A stretch of 64,000 nt of DNA, taken from NCBI GenBank assembly GCA_963762205.1, contig CAVXJZ010000002.1, positions 434,001 to 498,000 of the forward strand, written 5' to 3'. The stretch's first letter is position 1. The number at the start of each line of letters is the position of its first letter. The stretch comes from VRUE01 sp963762205 (GTDB lineage: Bacteria; Actinomycetota; Thermoleophilia; Solirubrobacterales; 70-9). The translations under genes were made by a program, and so were the position numbers. This document shows, one piece after another, positions 34,308 through 43,903 of this stretch. The notes beneath the pieces are model-generated. The model was given only the letters and a program-made list of their open reading frames with translations. It was not told where the DNA came from and ran no database searches.

Positions 34308-34637
34308 CTACTTCGGTGGCAGCGAGGCGGCGAAGTCGGCCCCGGCGTCGACCCAGCCGCCGAGGTCGTCCTCGGCCTCAGTGCCCTCGGCCTCGACGAA
34401 GACCATCCCCTTCATCGGGCGGCCGGTGAAGTCCATCGGCCGCACATGGGCCTCGCGCAGGGCCGCCTCGGCATCGCCGGGATCGAGACGGACCATGAGG
34501 TCGTCGCCGATCACCCCGACCGCCATGTTCCCGCCGACCATGAAGGCGATCCCGCCGAACATCCGGCGCTCCGTCAGCGCGGAGCGCGGGGCGAGCGCAT
34601 CACGGACACGTGCGGCAAGCGTCTCGTCATAGGCCAC
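34308..34637 (-). CDS. TfoX N-terminal-domain protein
   Basis: A 109-residue single-domain protein with the TfoX_N signature: RRMFGGIAFMVGGNMAVGVIGDDLMVRL, here cited as RRMFGGIAFMVGGNM and GDDLMVRLDP, and RPMDFTGRPMKGMVFVE. Stand-alone members of this fold are common in actinobacteria and unrelated to competence in most cases. Divergent from the malic enzyme gene. Confidence 0.85.
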   Translation of the reverse strand: MAYDETLAARVRDALAPRSALTERRMFGGIAFMVGGNMAVGVIGDDLMVRLDPGDAEAALREAHVRPMDFTGRPMKGMVFVEAEGTEAEDDLGGWVDAGADFAASLPPK

Positions 34638-34714
34638 CGGTGAAACCTAGCGCCGCGGCCCCGGCCAGGCGGCGACAGGCACGCTCGCCGAATCTGATTC
34701 GATAGCAGGTCCCC

Positions 34715-36172
<1,458 letters not shown>

Positions 36173-36175
36173 CCG

Positions 36176-37081
36176 GTGAAGGTCCTGGTCACCGGAGCCA
36201 GCGGGTTCATCGGGTCGGCCCTCTGCGACTCGCTGCTGGTCCGAGGCGACACCGTCGTGGGGCTGACCCGGGACCCGCAGCGTGCCCGCGGGACCAACCC
36301 CAACGTCGTCTGGCACGCCTGGGAGCCGACCCTCGAACGGCCGCCGGAGGCCGCCTTCGAGGGCGTCGACGGGGTCGCCAACCTGCTCGGCGAGAAGATC
36401 AACCAGCGCTGGACCGACGAGGCCAAGCAACGGATCCTGGAGAGCCGGCGCACGGGGACCCGCAACCTGCTCGGCACGATCGCGGCGCTCGAGGACAAGC
36501 CCAGCGTCCTCGTCAGCCAGTCGGCGATCGGCTTCTACGGGGACCGCGGCGATGCGATCGTCGACGAGGAGGCCGCGGGCGGCGAGGGCTTCGACGCCGA
36601 CGTCGTGCGGGAGTGGGAGGCCACCGCCGGCGAGGCCGAGGCGCTCGGCCTGCGACTGGTGGTCGTCCGCACGGGCCACGTGCTCGACCCCAGGGGAGGG
36701 TTCCTCGCCCAGCTCCTGCCGCCGTTCAAGCTCGGTGTCGGCGGGCCGCTCGCCGGTGGCCGCCAGTACGTCTCCTGGATCCACATCGACGACGAGATAG
36801 GCATCCTGCTCTGGGCGCTCGACAACGAGAGTGTGCGCGGGACGATCAACTCGACCGCGCCGAACCCGGTCACCAACCGGGAGCTCTCGAAGGCGCTCGG
36901 CCGGGCCCTGGGACGGCCCGCGGTGATGCCGGTGCCGGGGCTCGCCCTCGACCTGATGTACGGGCATGAGTTCGGGGCGGTGCTCAGAGGGGGCCAGCGG
37001 GTCGTGCCGCGGCGGGCGACGGACCTCGGTTACTCGTTCCGGTTCACGGAGATCGACGAGGCGCTCGCGGACCTGCTTTAG
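36176..37081 (+). CDS. TIGR01777/SDR39U1-type NAD(P)-dependent epimerase
   Basis: A 301-residue extended SDR protein with the Rossmann motif VTGASGFIGSAL, the family's LLGEKINQRWTDEAKQRILESR, SQSAIGFYGDRGD, and VSWIHIDDEIGILLWALDN near the end. It starts at GTG 36176 just after the malic enzyme stop. The family's substrate is not established; in some bacteria members affect cell division. Confidence 0.9.
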   Translation: MKVLVTGASGFIGSALCDSLLVRGDTVVGLTRDPQRARGTNPNVVWHAWEPTLERPPEAAFEGVDGVANLLGEKINQRWTDEAKQRILESRRTGTRNLLGTIAALEDKPSVLVSQSAIGFYGDRGDAIVDEEAAGGEGFDADVVREWEATAGEAEALGLRLVVVRTGHVLDPRGGFLAQLLPPFKLGVGGPLAGGRQYVSWIHIDDEIGILLWALDNESVRGTINSTAPNPVTNRELSKALGRALGRPAVMPVPGLALDLMYGHEFGAVLRGGQRVVPRRATDLGYSFRFTEIDEALADLL

Positions 37082-37094
37082 GTCGGTCGACGAC

Positions 37095-37130
37095 CCTCTC
37101 GCCGAACCCGCAGCCCCGCGGGCTGCTCAC
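37095..37130 (-). repeat. IR36 inverted repeat, left copy
   Basis: This 36-base block has an inverted partner at 37666-37701 (33 of 36 identical). Each copy is itself a hairpin (GCAGCCC paired with GGGCTGC) followed by GGGTTCGGCGAG. It lies just after the epimerase stop and before the end of the lipoprotein gene. Confidence 0.7.
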
Positions 37131-37146
37131 AAGTTCGGCGAGACGG

Positions 37147-37749
37147 TCACCGACCGACCCAGAGCGATTCGCGAGGGGATTCGTCGGCACTGCGGGAATC
37201 GAGAGCGCCCATGACCGTCGCCAGCCCTCGGGCTCCGGAGCTGTCCGGGATCAGGCGGATCTCGGCTTCGTCGAGGATCGGGCGGATGAATGCGACCGCC
37301 CGGCCGGGGGCTTCCAGGTAGGCGACGGCGCTCGAGTCCTCGGTCGCCCGGCGCGCATTCGCCCCCGTGACGGCAAGGTCCAGGCGAGCACCCGGCCCTC
37401 GTTCCCCTGCGCCGAGGGACGGCGAGGCGCAGACGACCCGAATCCGCACCGAGCCGACCTCCGGCCCCGAGCGCGCCAACCTCCTCTTCGCCTGCGCGCA
37501 GACCGGCGCTCCGGCGTAGACATCGACCGTCGCCCCCTCCTCGACTTCGCTCCCGCCCCCACACCCCACCGACATTGCCAGCAGCCCGATGCCCGCTGCA
37601 GCCACCGCGCCGGCCGCTGCTTTGCGGGAGGCGCCGGAGGGGCGGTGGACACCGTCGACGAGCCCGTGAGCAGCCCGAAGGGCTGCGGGTTCGGCGAGGG
37701 GGCGACCGCCCCTCCCCCACCTACCCAAAGAACACCTCCGCCTCGGCAT
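37147..37749 (-). CDS. Putative lipoprotein (ABC binding-protein-like), start uncertain
   Basis: The frame is open from 37749, inside the end of pfkA. The recognisable part begins with a signal-like stretch (SRKAAAGAVAAAGIGLLAMS), a lipobox SVGC, a Gly/Ser/Glu linker and a beta-alpha domain (ATVDVYAGAPVCAQAKRRLA; VRIRVVCASPS; ARLDLAVTGANARRATED; AVAYLEAPGRAVAFIRPIL). This resembles a small periplasmic-binding fold. No ATG or GTG sits right before the signal region, so the true start is unclear. The gene is framed by the IR36 repeats. Confidence 0.65.
   Translation of the reverse strand: MPRRRCSLGRWGRGGRPLAEPAALRAAHGLVDGVHRPSGASRKAAAGAVAAAGIGLLAMSVGCGGGSEVEEGATVDVYAGAPVCAQAKRRLARSGPEVGSVRIRVVCASPSLGAGERGPGARLDLAVTGANARRATEDSSAVAYLEAPGRAVAFIRPILDEAEIRLIPDSSGARGLATVMGALDSRSADESPRESLWVGR
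37666..37701 (+). repeat. IR36 inverted repeat, right copy
   Basis: The partner of 37095-37130 in opposite orientation, with a perfect hairpin GCAGCCC-GAA-GGGCTGC. It lies in the 5' part of the lipoprotein frame and 20 bp past the end of pfkA on the same strand, so it may also end pfkA transcripts. Confidence 0.7.
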
Positions 37750-38749
37750 AAAGCTCGTCCGGCACGGTCTTCAACTCGGCGGTCGCCTCGCTCAGGGCGA
37801 CCAGCTCGATCTCCGTGCCGCGCAGAGCGGCCATCTTGCCCCAGTCCCCGGAGTCGGCGGCGTCGATCGCGTGCAGGCCGAAGCGGGTGGCGAGGACCCT
37901 GTCGAAGGCGGTCGGCGTGCCGCCGCGCTGGATGTGGCCGAGCACCGTGGCGCGAGTCTCCTTGCCGGTGCGGCCCTCGATCTCGCCCTCGAGCCAGTGG
38001 GCGATGCCGCCCAGGCGAACGTGGCCGAAGGCGTCCCTGCGTGCGTCCAGCTCGGCCGGCATCCCGCCCTTCGGCTGGGCGCCCTCGGCGACGACGACGA
38101 TCGGCGCGAACTGGGCCTCGTAGCGCCGCCCGACGAGCTCGCAGACGCGCTCGATGTCGAAGGGCAGCTCGGGGATCAGGATCAGGTTGGCGCCCCCCGC
38201 GAGGCCGGCGTGGAACGCGATCCACCCCGCGTGGCGGCCCATCACCTCGACGATCAGGACCCGGTGATGGCTGTCGGCGGTGGTGTGCAGGCGGTCGATC
38301 GCCTCCATCGCGATGTTGACCGCGGTGTCGAAGCCGAAGGTGTAGTCGGTGGCGCTGAGGTCGTTGTCGATCGTCTTCGGCACGCCGATCACATGCAGCC
38401 CGTGCTCGTCGTGGAGGCGCGAGGCGGCGCCCAGCGTGTCCTCGCCGCCGATCGCGATCAGCCCCTCGACCCCGGCCGACTCCAGGTTCCCGGCGATCCG
38501 CTCGGCGCCGCCGTCCTCCGCGAACGGGTTCGTCCGCGAGGAGCCGAGGATGGTGCCGCCGCGGGGCAGGATGCCGCGCACCTCAGGCACGCCGAGCGGC
38601 CGGCTGTCGCCCTCGAGCGGGCCGCGCCAGCCGTCGCGGTAGCCGACGAACTCGTGACCCATCTGTTCGACGCCCCTGCGGACGATCGCCCGGATCACGG
38701 CATTCAGTCCGGGGCAGTCGCCCCCGCCGGTGAGCATGCCGATGCGCAT
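37721..38749 (-). CDS. 6-phosphofructokinase, probably pyrophosphate-dependent
   Basis: A 342-residue PfkA-family enzyme of glycolysis. The N-terminal GMLTGGGDCPGLNAVIRAIV and the fructose-6-phosphate motif PKTIDNDLSATDYTFGFDTA are clear. At the nucleotide-selecting positions it has GGEDT (Asp104) and PKTIDND (Lys125). ATP enzymes usually have Gly at both places, while PPi-dependent enzymes have Asp and Lys, so PPi is the predicted phosphate donor. Downstream gene overlaps its end. Confidence 0.93.
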   Translation of the reverse strand: MRIGMLTGGGDCPGLNAVIRAIVRRGVEQMGHEFVGYRDGWRGPLEGDSRPLGVPEVRGILPRGGTILGSSRTNPFAEDGGAERIAGNLESAGVEGLIAIGGEDTLGAASRLHDEHGLHVIGVPKTIDNDLSATDYTFGFDTAVNIAMEAIDRLHTTADSHHRVLIVEVMGRHAGWIAFHAGLAGGANLILIPELPFDIERVCELVGRRYEAQFAPIVVVAEGAQPKGGMPAELDARRDAFGHVRLGGIAHWLEGEIEGRTGKETRATVLGHIQRGGTPTAFDRVLATRFGLHAIDAADSGDWGKMAALRGTEIELVALSEATAELKTVPDELYAEAEVFFG

Positions 38750-38829
38750 AAGCCGTTCAGATTACGCAGCCGACCGCGGGGAACGAGCGATGAGCGGGAA
38801 TGGGGCCCGGGGGGGCCGGGCCGGCGGCC

Positions 38830-38976
38830 TCAGGACCTGGGCACTACGACGCGGATCGCGGCGCCGATGAACAGGACCGTGAGGAAGACGAGCCCGGCGA
38901 CGGGCCCACCTTGGCCGAAGGCGTAGGAGAGCGTCATCGCGCCGAGCGCCAGGAAGAGTGTGACGACCATCGTCAT
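38830..38976 (-). CDS. Small two-helix membrane protein downstream of trpA
   Basis: A 48-residue product: MTMVVTLFLALGAMTLSYAF, a short GQGGP turn, then AGLVFLTVLFIGAAIRVVV and PRS. Two hydrophobic helices with a tight turn and a basic end make this look real. It starts 13 bp after the trpA stop. Function unknown; I saw no strong ribosome site. Confidence 0.55.
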   Translation of the reverse strand: MTMVVTLFLALGAMTLSYAFGQGGPVAGLVFLTVLFIGAAIRVVVPRS

Positions 38977-38988
38977 GCGGCCGGGAGC

Positions 38989-39876
38989 TTATCCAGTGAG
39001 GGCGACGCGCGTCTCACGCAGGAAGGCCGAGACGGCGGCGGCGGCGGAGGAGGGTGAGCCCGCCTCGCCGGCGGCACGGACCAGGCGACTGCCGATGATC
39101 ACGCCGTCGGCGATCCGCCCGACCGCGGCCGCCTGCTCGGGCGTGCCGATCCCGAAGCCGACGGCGACGGGCACGTCCGCCTCCGCCTTCGTCGCGGCGA
39201 CGAGGCCCGCCAGCTCCTCGGGCAGCTCGTCGCGCTCGCCGGTGGTGCCCATGGTCGAGACGACGTAGACGAAGCCGCGGGCGACGGCGCAGATCCGTGC
39301 CAGCCGCCCGGACGGCGTGGTCGGCGCGACCAGCGGGACCAGCGCGAGCCCGGCCGCGGTCAGCGCCTCGCGGATCTCCTCCGCCTCGCCGAGCGGCAGG
39401 TCCGGGACTATCGCCCCGGCGGCGCCCGCCTCGACCGCACGCGCCGCGAAGGCCTCGGCGCCGCCGTGCGCGAGGACCATGTTGGCGTAGACCATGAGCA
39501 CGACCGGCACCCGCTCGGCGACCGACTCGCAGATCTCCAGCGCCGCCTCGACGTTGGCGCCGCGCTCGAGCGCCGCCGTCGCCGCGGCATGGATCGTCGG
39601 CCCGTCGGCGAGCGGGTCGGAGAAGGGGATGCCGAGCTCGATCAGGTCGGCGCCGGCCTCGGCGTAGGCGCCGGCGACGGCGAGCGAGGTCTCCTGGTCG
39701 GGATAGCCGCCCATCATGTATGGCATCAGCGCCGCCCGCCCCTCATCCCGGGCAAGCTGAAAGGCGCGGGCCATGCGCTCCTCGCCGGGGCCGGCGCCGG
39801 CGTCGACGGGCGCAACCGTCGAGGGGGCCGGGGGGTGACTCTGGCGAGCCTCCCCGCTGTCGCTCGACGGAGTCAC
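38989..39876 (-). CDS. trpA: Tryptophan synthase alpha subunit, with an N-terminal extension
   Basis: TrpA cleaves indole-glycerol phosphate and passes indole to TrpB. The family core is present: ALMPYMMGGYPDQETS, DLIELGIPFSDPLADGP with the catalytic Glu and Asp, GAIVPDLPLGEAEEI, and VGFGIGTPEQA. The GTG at 39876 overlaps the trpB stop as GTGA and gives 295 residues, about 30 longer than usual. The extra part (VTPSSDSGEARQSHPPAPST) is encoded by the foldback element. ATG 39774 gives a standard 261 residues and may be the real start. Confidence 0.93.
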   Translation of the reverse strand: MTPSSDSGEARQSHPPAPSTVAPVDAGAGPGEERMARAFQLARDEGRAALMPYMMGGYPDQETSLAVAGAYAEAGADLIELGIPFSDPLADGPTIHAAATAALERGANVEAALEICESVAERVPVVLMVYANMVLAHGGAEAFAARAVEAGAAGAIVPDLPLGEAEEIREALTAAGLALVPLVAPTTPSGRLARICAVARGFVYVVSTMGTTGERDELPEELAGLVAATKAEADVPVAVGFGIGTPEQAAAVGRIADGVIIGSRLVRAAGEAGSPSSAAAAVSAFLRETRVALTG

Positions 39877-39888
39877 TCCCCGGCCCCC
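39823..39888. repeat. Foldback element FB, copy 1, at the trpB/trpA junction
   Basis: 19-base arms (39823-39841 and 39870-39888, one mismatch) flank exactly 28 bases that contain GAGCCTCCCCGCT. The right-hand arm is the end of trpB including its stop; the left arm is its inverted copy. FB copy 2 in prmA has the same 28-base spacing and the same 13-base core at the same offset. Confidence 0.65.
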
Positions 39889-41045
39889 TTTGCAATTACC
39901 TCCGCCAAATCCTTGTCTCCGCGTCCCGACAAGCAGAGGATGTCGTACCCCTCGTCGCCGCCGTCGTCCTCGAGCAACCAGGCGATCGCGTGAGCCGACT
40001 CGAGCGCCGGGATGATGCCCTCCAGGTGGGAGAGCGCCGAAAAGGCCGAGAGCGCCGCCCGGTCGGTGACGGCGGTGTAGGTGGCGCGGCCGCTGTCGCG
40101 GAGCTGGGCGTGCTCGGGGCCGACACCGGGATAGTCGAGCCCGGCGGAGATCGAGTGGGCCTCGAGGATCTGGCCCTCGTCGTCGGCGATGACGGAGGAG
40201 AGCGAGCCGTGCAGGACGCCCGTCTTGCCCGCCCCGAGCGAGGCGCCGTGGCGACCGCTCTCCAGGCCCTCCCCGGCGGCCTCCACGCCGATCAGCTCGA
40301 CCCCGTCGTCGGCGATGAAGGGGGTGAAGATCCCGATCGCGTTGGAGCCGCCGCCGACGCAGGCGATGACCCGCCGTGGCAGGGCGCCCTCCGCCGCCAG
40401 CGCCTGCGCGCGGGCCTCGTCGCCGATCACCCGCTGCAGGTCGCGGACCAGCGCCGGAAAGGGCGCCGGGCCGACCGCCGAGCCGATCACGTAGTGGGAC
40501 GTGCCGACATTGGCGACCCAGTCGCGGATCGCCTCGCTGACCGCCTCCTTCAGGGTCCGCGCCCCCGCCTCGACCGCCACGACCTCGGCGCCGAGCAGGC
40601 CCATCCGCTCGACGTTGGGAGCCTGCCTGCGGATGTCCTCGGAGCCCATGTAGACGACGCACTCGATGTCGAACAGGGCGCAGGCGGTCGCGGTGGCGAC
40701 GCCGTGCTGGCCGGCGCCGGTCTCGGCGATCACCCGCCGCTTGCCCATGCGCTGGGCGAGCAGGGCCTGGCCGATCGCGTTGTTGATCTTGTGGGCGCCC
40801 GTGTGAGCAAGGTCCTCGCGCTTCAGATAGACCCTGCGCCCGACCCGCTCGGAGAGGCGCTCGGCGAGGTAGAGCGGCGTCGGCCGGCCGATGAAGTCAC
40901 GGTGCAGGGCGGCGAGCCTGGCCGTGAACTGCTCGTCCTCGCGCGCCTCCGCCCAGGCCGCGGCGAGCTCGTCGAGGGCCGCGATCAGGGTCTCGGGAAC
41001 GTAGCGGCCCCCGTAGGGTCCGAATCTCTCCTCGACCGCGCTCAA
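39873..41045 (-). CDS. trpB: Tryptophan synthase beta subunit
   Basis: TrpB condenses indole with serine using PLP. The 390-residue protein shows GPYGGRYVPETLI, RPTPLYLAERL, the PLP lysine in HTGAHKINNAIGQAL, ETGAGQHGVATA, the phosphate-binding CVGGGSNAIG, and SAGLDYPGVGPEH. The start appears to be TTG 41045, overlapping the trpF stop (TTGA). Confidence 0.96.
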   Translation of the reverse strand: MSAVEERFGPYGGRYVPETLIAALDELAAAWAEAREDEQFTARLAALHRDFIGRPTPLYLAERLSERVGRRVYLKREDLAHTGAHKINNAIGQALLAQRMGKRRVIAETGAGQHGVATATACALFDIECVVYMGSEDIRRQAPNVERMGLLGAEVVAVEAGARTLKEAVSEAIRDWVANVGTSHYVIGSAVGPAPFPALVRDLQRVIGDEARAQALAAEGALPRRVIACVGGGSNAIGIFTPFIADDGVELIGVEAAGEGLESGRHGASLGAGKTGVLHGSLSSVIADDEGQILEAHSISAGLDYPGVGPEHAQLRDSGRATYTAVTDRAALSAFSALSHLEGIIPALESAHAIAWLLEDDGGDEGYDILCLSGRGDKDLAEVIAKGAGE

Positions 41046-41680
41046 GATGTGGGAACGCTAGCCGCCTTGGCGGCCGCGAAGAACGCCGACATCGCCGCGT
41101 GGTCCTTGCGGCCGGGCTCGGCCTCGACGCCGCTGGCGACGTCGACCGCGTAGGGGTGCGTGACCGAGATCGCCTCGGCGACGTTGTCGGGCCGCAGGCC
41201 GCCGGCGACGATCGCCGGCACGTCCGAGCGTCGCTCGCGCATCAGGCCCCAGTCGAAGCTCTCGCCGCTCCCGCCCCACTGCCCACCCGACCCGCGACGG
41301 TCGAAGAGGTGCAGGTCGGTGCGGAATGCCTCGGCCGCGTGGATGTCGGCGGCGCTCGCAACGTGGATCGCCTTGACCACCTTGACCCCCGTCCTGCGGG
41401 CGACCTCGGCACAGAAGCTGGGGCCCTCTTCGCCGTTCAGCTGCACCATCGTCAGCGCCGCGTCCTCGACCGCCCTGCCGACCTCCTCGAGCTCGGGGTT
41501 GACGAACACCCCGACCACCTCGCACTTGCGCCGGAAGGCGGCGGCGATCGCCGCCGCCTCGGCCGCCTCGACGTGCCGAGGGCTCTCGCCGTGGTGGATC
41601 AGGCCGATCGCCCAGGCGCCCAGGCGCACGGCCTCGGCCGCGTCGTCGAGATTCGTGATTCCGCAGATCTTTACGCGCAT
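41042..41680 (-). CDS. trpF: Phosphoribosylanthranilate isomerase
   Basis: A 212-residue TIM-barrel enzyme with the start MRVKICGITNLDDA (catalytic Cys in KICG), VGVFVN, VQLNGEE, HLFDRRGSGGQWGGSGESFDW with the phosphate-gripping loop (cited in parts GSGGQWGGSG), and AGGLRPDNVAEAI. In the cluster it is separated from trpC by htrA. Confidence 0.95.
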   Translation of the reverse strand: MRVKICGITNLDDAAEAVRLGAWAIGLIHHGESPRHVEAAEAAAIAAAFRRKCEVVGVFVNPELEEVGRAVEDAALTMVQLNGEEGPSFCAEVARRTGVKVVKAIHVASAADIHAAEAFRTDLHLFDRRGSGGQWGGSGESFDWGLMRERRSDVPAIVAGGLRPDNVAEAISVTHPYAVDVASGVEAEPGRKDHAAMSAFFAAAKAASVPTS

Positions 41681-41797
41681 CCATCCAGGGTAAGGGAAGG
41701 CGCCCTTCCTCCGAACGGCTTGTACTTTTCGCCGGACCGAATCTCGGACGGCCGACTCAAATCTCGAAAAAGTCGAGAGGGGGGTGGTCGCCTTCCC

Positions 41798-43004
41798 CTA
41801 TTCGATGGAGGCCGGTCGGTTGCCGAGCTTCACGGTGACGGCCTTCTCGTCGCCCCCGCGCAGCAGGGTCACCTCGACCTCGTCGCCCGGCTTCTTGCCG
41901 TCGACGAAGGCGATCAGCTCTTCCATGCCGCCGATCTTCTCGCCGTCCAGCTCGGTGATGATGTCGCCGCCGAGCGTCACGGTGGCGCCGTCGATGGTCG
42001 CTTCCGTGTCGCCCCCCTCGATGCCCGCGCTGTCGGCAGGGCCGTCCTTGACCGCGTCGGCGACCAGGACGCCCTTCGTCGACCGGGAGGTTCAGCGCCT
42101 TCTCGAGGTCGGGGGTGACGGTGCCGCCGCTGATCCCCATGTAGGCGTGCTCGACCCTGCCGTTCCGCTCGATCTGGTCGGCGACCTCGCGCGCGGTGTT
42201 GATCGGGATCGAGAAGCCGATGCCGACGTTGCCGCTGCCGCCGCCGCCGGTCTCGATCTGCGAGTTGATCCCGATCACGCGGCCGTCGGCGTCGATCAGG
42301 GGACCGCCCGAGTTACCGGGGTTGATCGCCGCGTCGGTCTGAATCACGTGCGATATGGAGAAGCCGTTGGGCGCTTCGATCTGACGCTGCAGGGCCGAGA
42401 CGATCCCGCTGGTCACGGTGCTGTCGAGCCCGAACGGGTTGCCGATCGCGACCACCGGGTCGCCGACCTCGACCTTCGAGGAGTCCCCCAGCTCCAGCGG
42501 ATGGAGGTCCCCGGCGGCGGCATCGATCTTCAGCAGGGCGACGTCGGTCGCCGGGTCGGCGCCGACGACCTTGGCGGAGTAGGAGCGATCGGTGGCGCCG
42601 AGCTTGACGGTGATGTCACTCGCTCCTTCGACGACGTGGTTGTTGGTGAGCAGATGGCCTTCGTCGTCGATCACGAAGCCCGAGCCGGTCGCAGTGCCGC
42701 CGCCTTCCGATTCCCCGAAGGGGTTGAACGGCGACGGTTCGACCTGGTGCGCTTCCTGGTCGGCTTCGATGAAGGCGATCCCCTTCCCGTCGCGCTTGTA
42801 GATCTCGCCGACGAGGTTCGTGTCGCCGGAATCGCGGCTGGCGACGGGGGCGGTGAGCGGCGCGACCGCGGTCGCCGCCGTCCGCTGCTCGCCGGAGTCG
42901 ATCCAGCCGGCGGCGATCGCGCCCCAGCCGAGCAGGCCGACGACGAGCCCGCCGAGCACGGCCGAGCCGAACGGGCTGCGTGGGAAGCGGCGGATCCTCT
43001 GCAT
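41798..43004 (-). CDS. HtrA/DegP-type serine protease with PDZ domain, frame broken
   Basis: A membrane-anchored envelope protease. A basic N-terminus and one helix (FGSAVLGGLVVGLLGWGAIAAGW) precede a trypsin fold with the His in LLTNNHVVEG, the Asp in ATDVALLKID and the Ser in INPGNSGGPLI. After the protease domain the frame shifts at CCC 42072-42074. Removing one base joins LPVD to GVLVADAV and a PDZ domain (GGDIITELDGEKIGGMEELI) ending at 41798, about 401 residues. The break is probably an error. It interrupts the trp cluster. Confidence 0.9.
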
Positions 43005-43081
43005 CGCGAGCGAGGATCGCGCGCCGCCATCTGGCCTTCCTAAAGGCCGGTGAAAGAGTTCCTAAATCCGCCGGCTCGCGC

Positions 43082-43888
43082 TCAGGGCAGGCGGTGCTCG
43101 CGGGTGCCCTCGTCGGGCCCGGCCAGCTCGCGCGCCTTCGCCTCGGGATCGGTTGCGCTCATCAGGGCGCCGCCGATCAGCACCGCGTCGACGCCGACGC
43201 GTTCGAGCTCCTCGAGCTCGGAGCGCTCCGAGATGCCGCTCTCGGCGACCACGGTCTTGCCGGCGGGCACGGCGGGCATCAGCTCGTAGGTGGTGGTGAC
43301 GTCGACCGTGCCCTCGTCGAGGTTGCGGTTGTTGATCCCGATCACCTCCGCGTCGGCCTCCAGCGCCCGCTCCAGCTCGCCCTCGTCGTGGACCTCGACC
43401 AGGCAGTCGAGGTCGAGGCCGCGCGCCTCCCCGTAGAGCGAGCGCAGCTCGGCGTCGTCGAGGGCGCGCACGATCAGGAGGACCGCGTCGGCGCCGTTGA
43501 TCGCCGCCTCGTAGAGCTGGTAGGGGTCGACGATGAAGTCCTTGCGCAGGATCGGCAGGTCGCAGGCGGCGCGGGCCGCGCGCAGATCCTCGAGCGAGCC
43601 GCCGAAGTGCCGCTCGTCGGTGAGGACGGAGAGGGCGGCGGCCCCGCCCCGCTCGTAGGCGGCGACCTTCCCGGCGACCGTCGCCTCGGCGGAGATCTCG
43701 CCGACGCTCGGGGAGCGCCGCTTGAACTCGGCGATCAGCGACAGGCCGGGCCTGACCAGGGCCTCGTTGAAGGGCCTGTCCTCGCCACGGCCGTGGAGCC
43801 GGGCCTCGAGGTCGGCGAGGGGCAGGCCGCGCCGGCGCTCGTCCACACCCGCGCGAGCCGCTGAGATGAGCTGCTCGATCATTCCCAC
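43082..43888 (-). CDS. trpC: Indole-3-glycerol phosphate synthase
   Basis: A 268-residue TIM-barrel enzyme: LIAEFKRRSPSVGEI with the catalytic Lys, LSVLTDERHFGGS, ILRKDFIVDPYQLYEA, LVEVHDEGELERAL, IGINNRNL and VAESGIS. It follows trpD by 15 bp. Confidence 0.96.
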   Translation of the reverse strand: MGMIEQLISAARAGVDERRRGLPLADLEARLHGRGEDRPFNEALVRPGLSLIAEFKRRSPSVGEISAEATVAGKVAAYERGGAAALSVLTDERHFGGSLEDLRAARAACDLPILRKDFIVDPYQLYEAAINGADAVLLIVRALDDAELRSLYGEARGLDLDCLVEVHDEGELERALEADAEVIGINNRNLDEGTVDVTTTYELMPAVPAGKTVVAESGISERSELEELERVGVDAVLIGGALMSATDPEAKARELAGPDEGTREHRLP

Positions 43889-43903
43889 TTGAACCGAGAA
43901 AGC

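Noticed and set aside
30854..34429. A 1191-codon open frame on the plus strand opposite polA
   Set aside because: polA is unmistakable on the other strand; the antisense product has no motif and a typical shadow composition.
41757..41797. TCTCGA-AAAAG-TCGAGA hairpin after htrA as a terminator
   Set aside because: The stem is only six pairs and mixed; too weak to list as a feature, although it lies at the right place.
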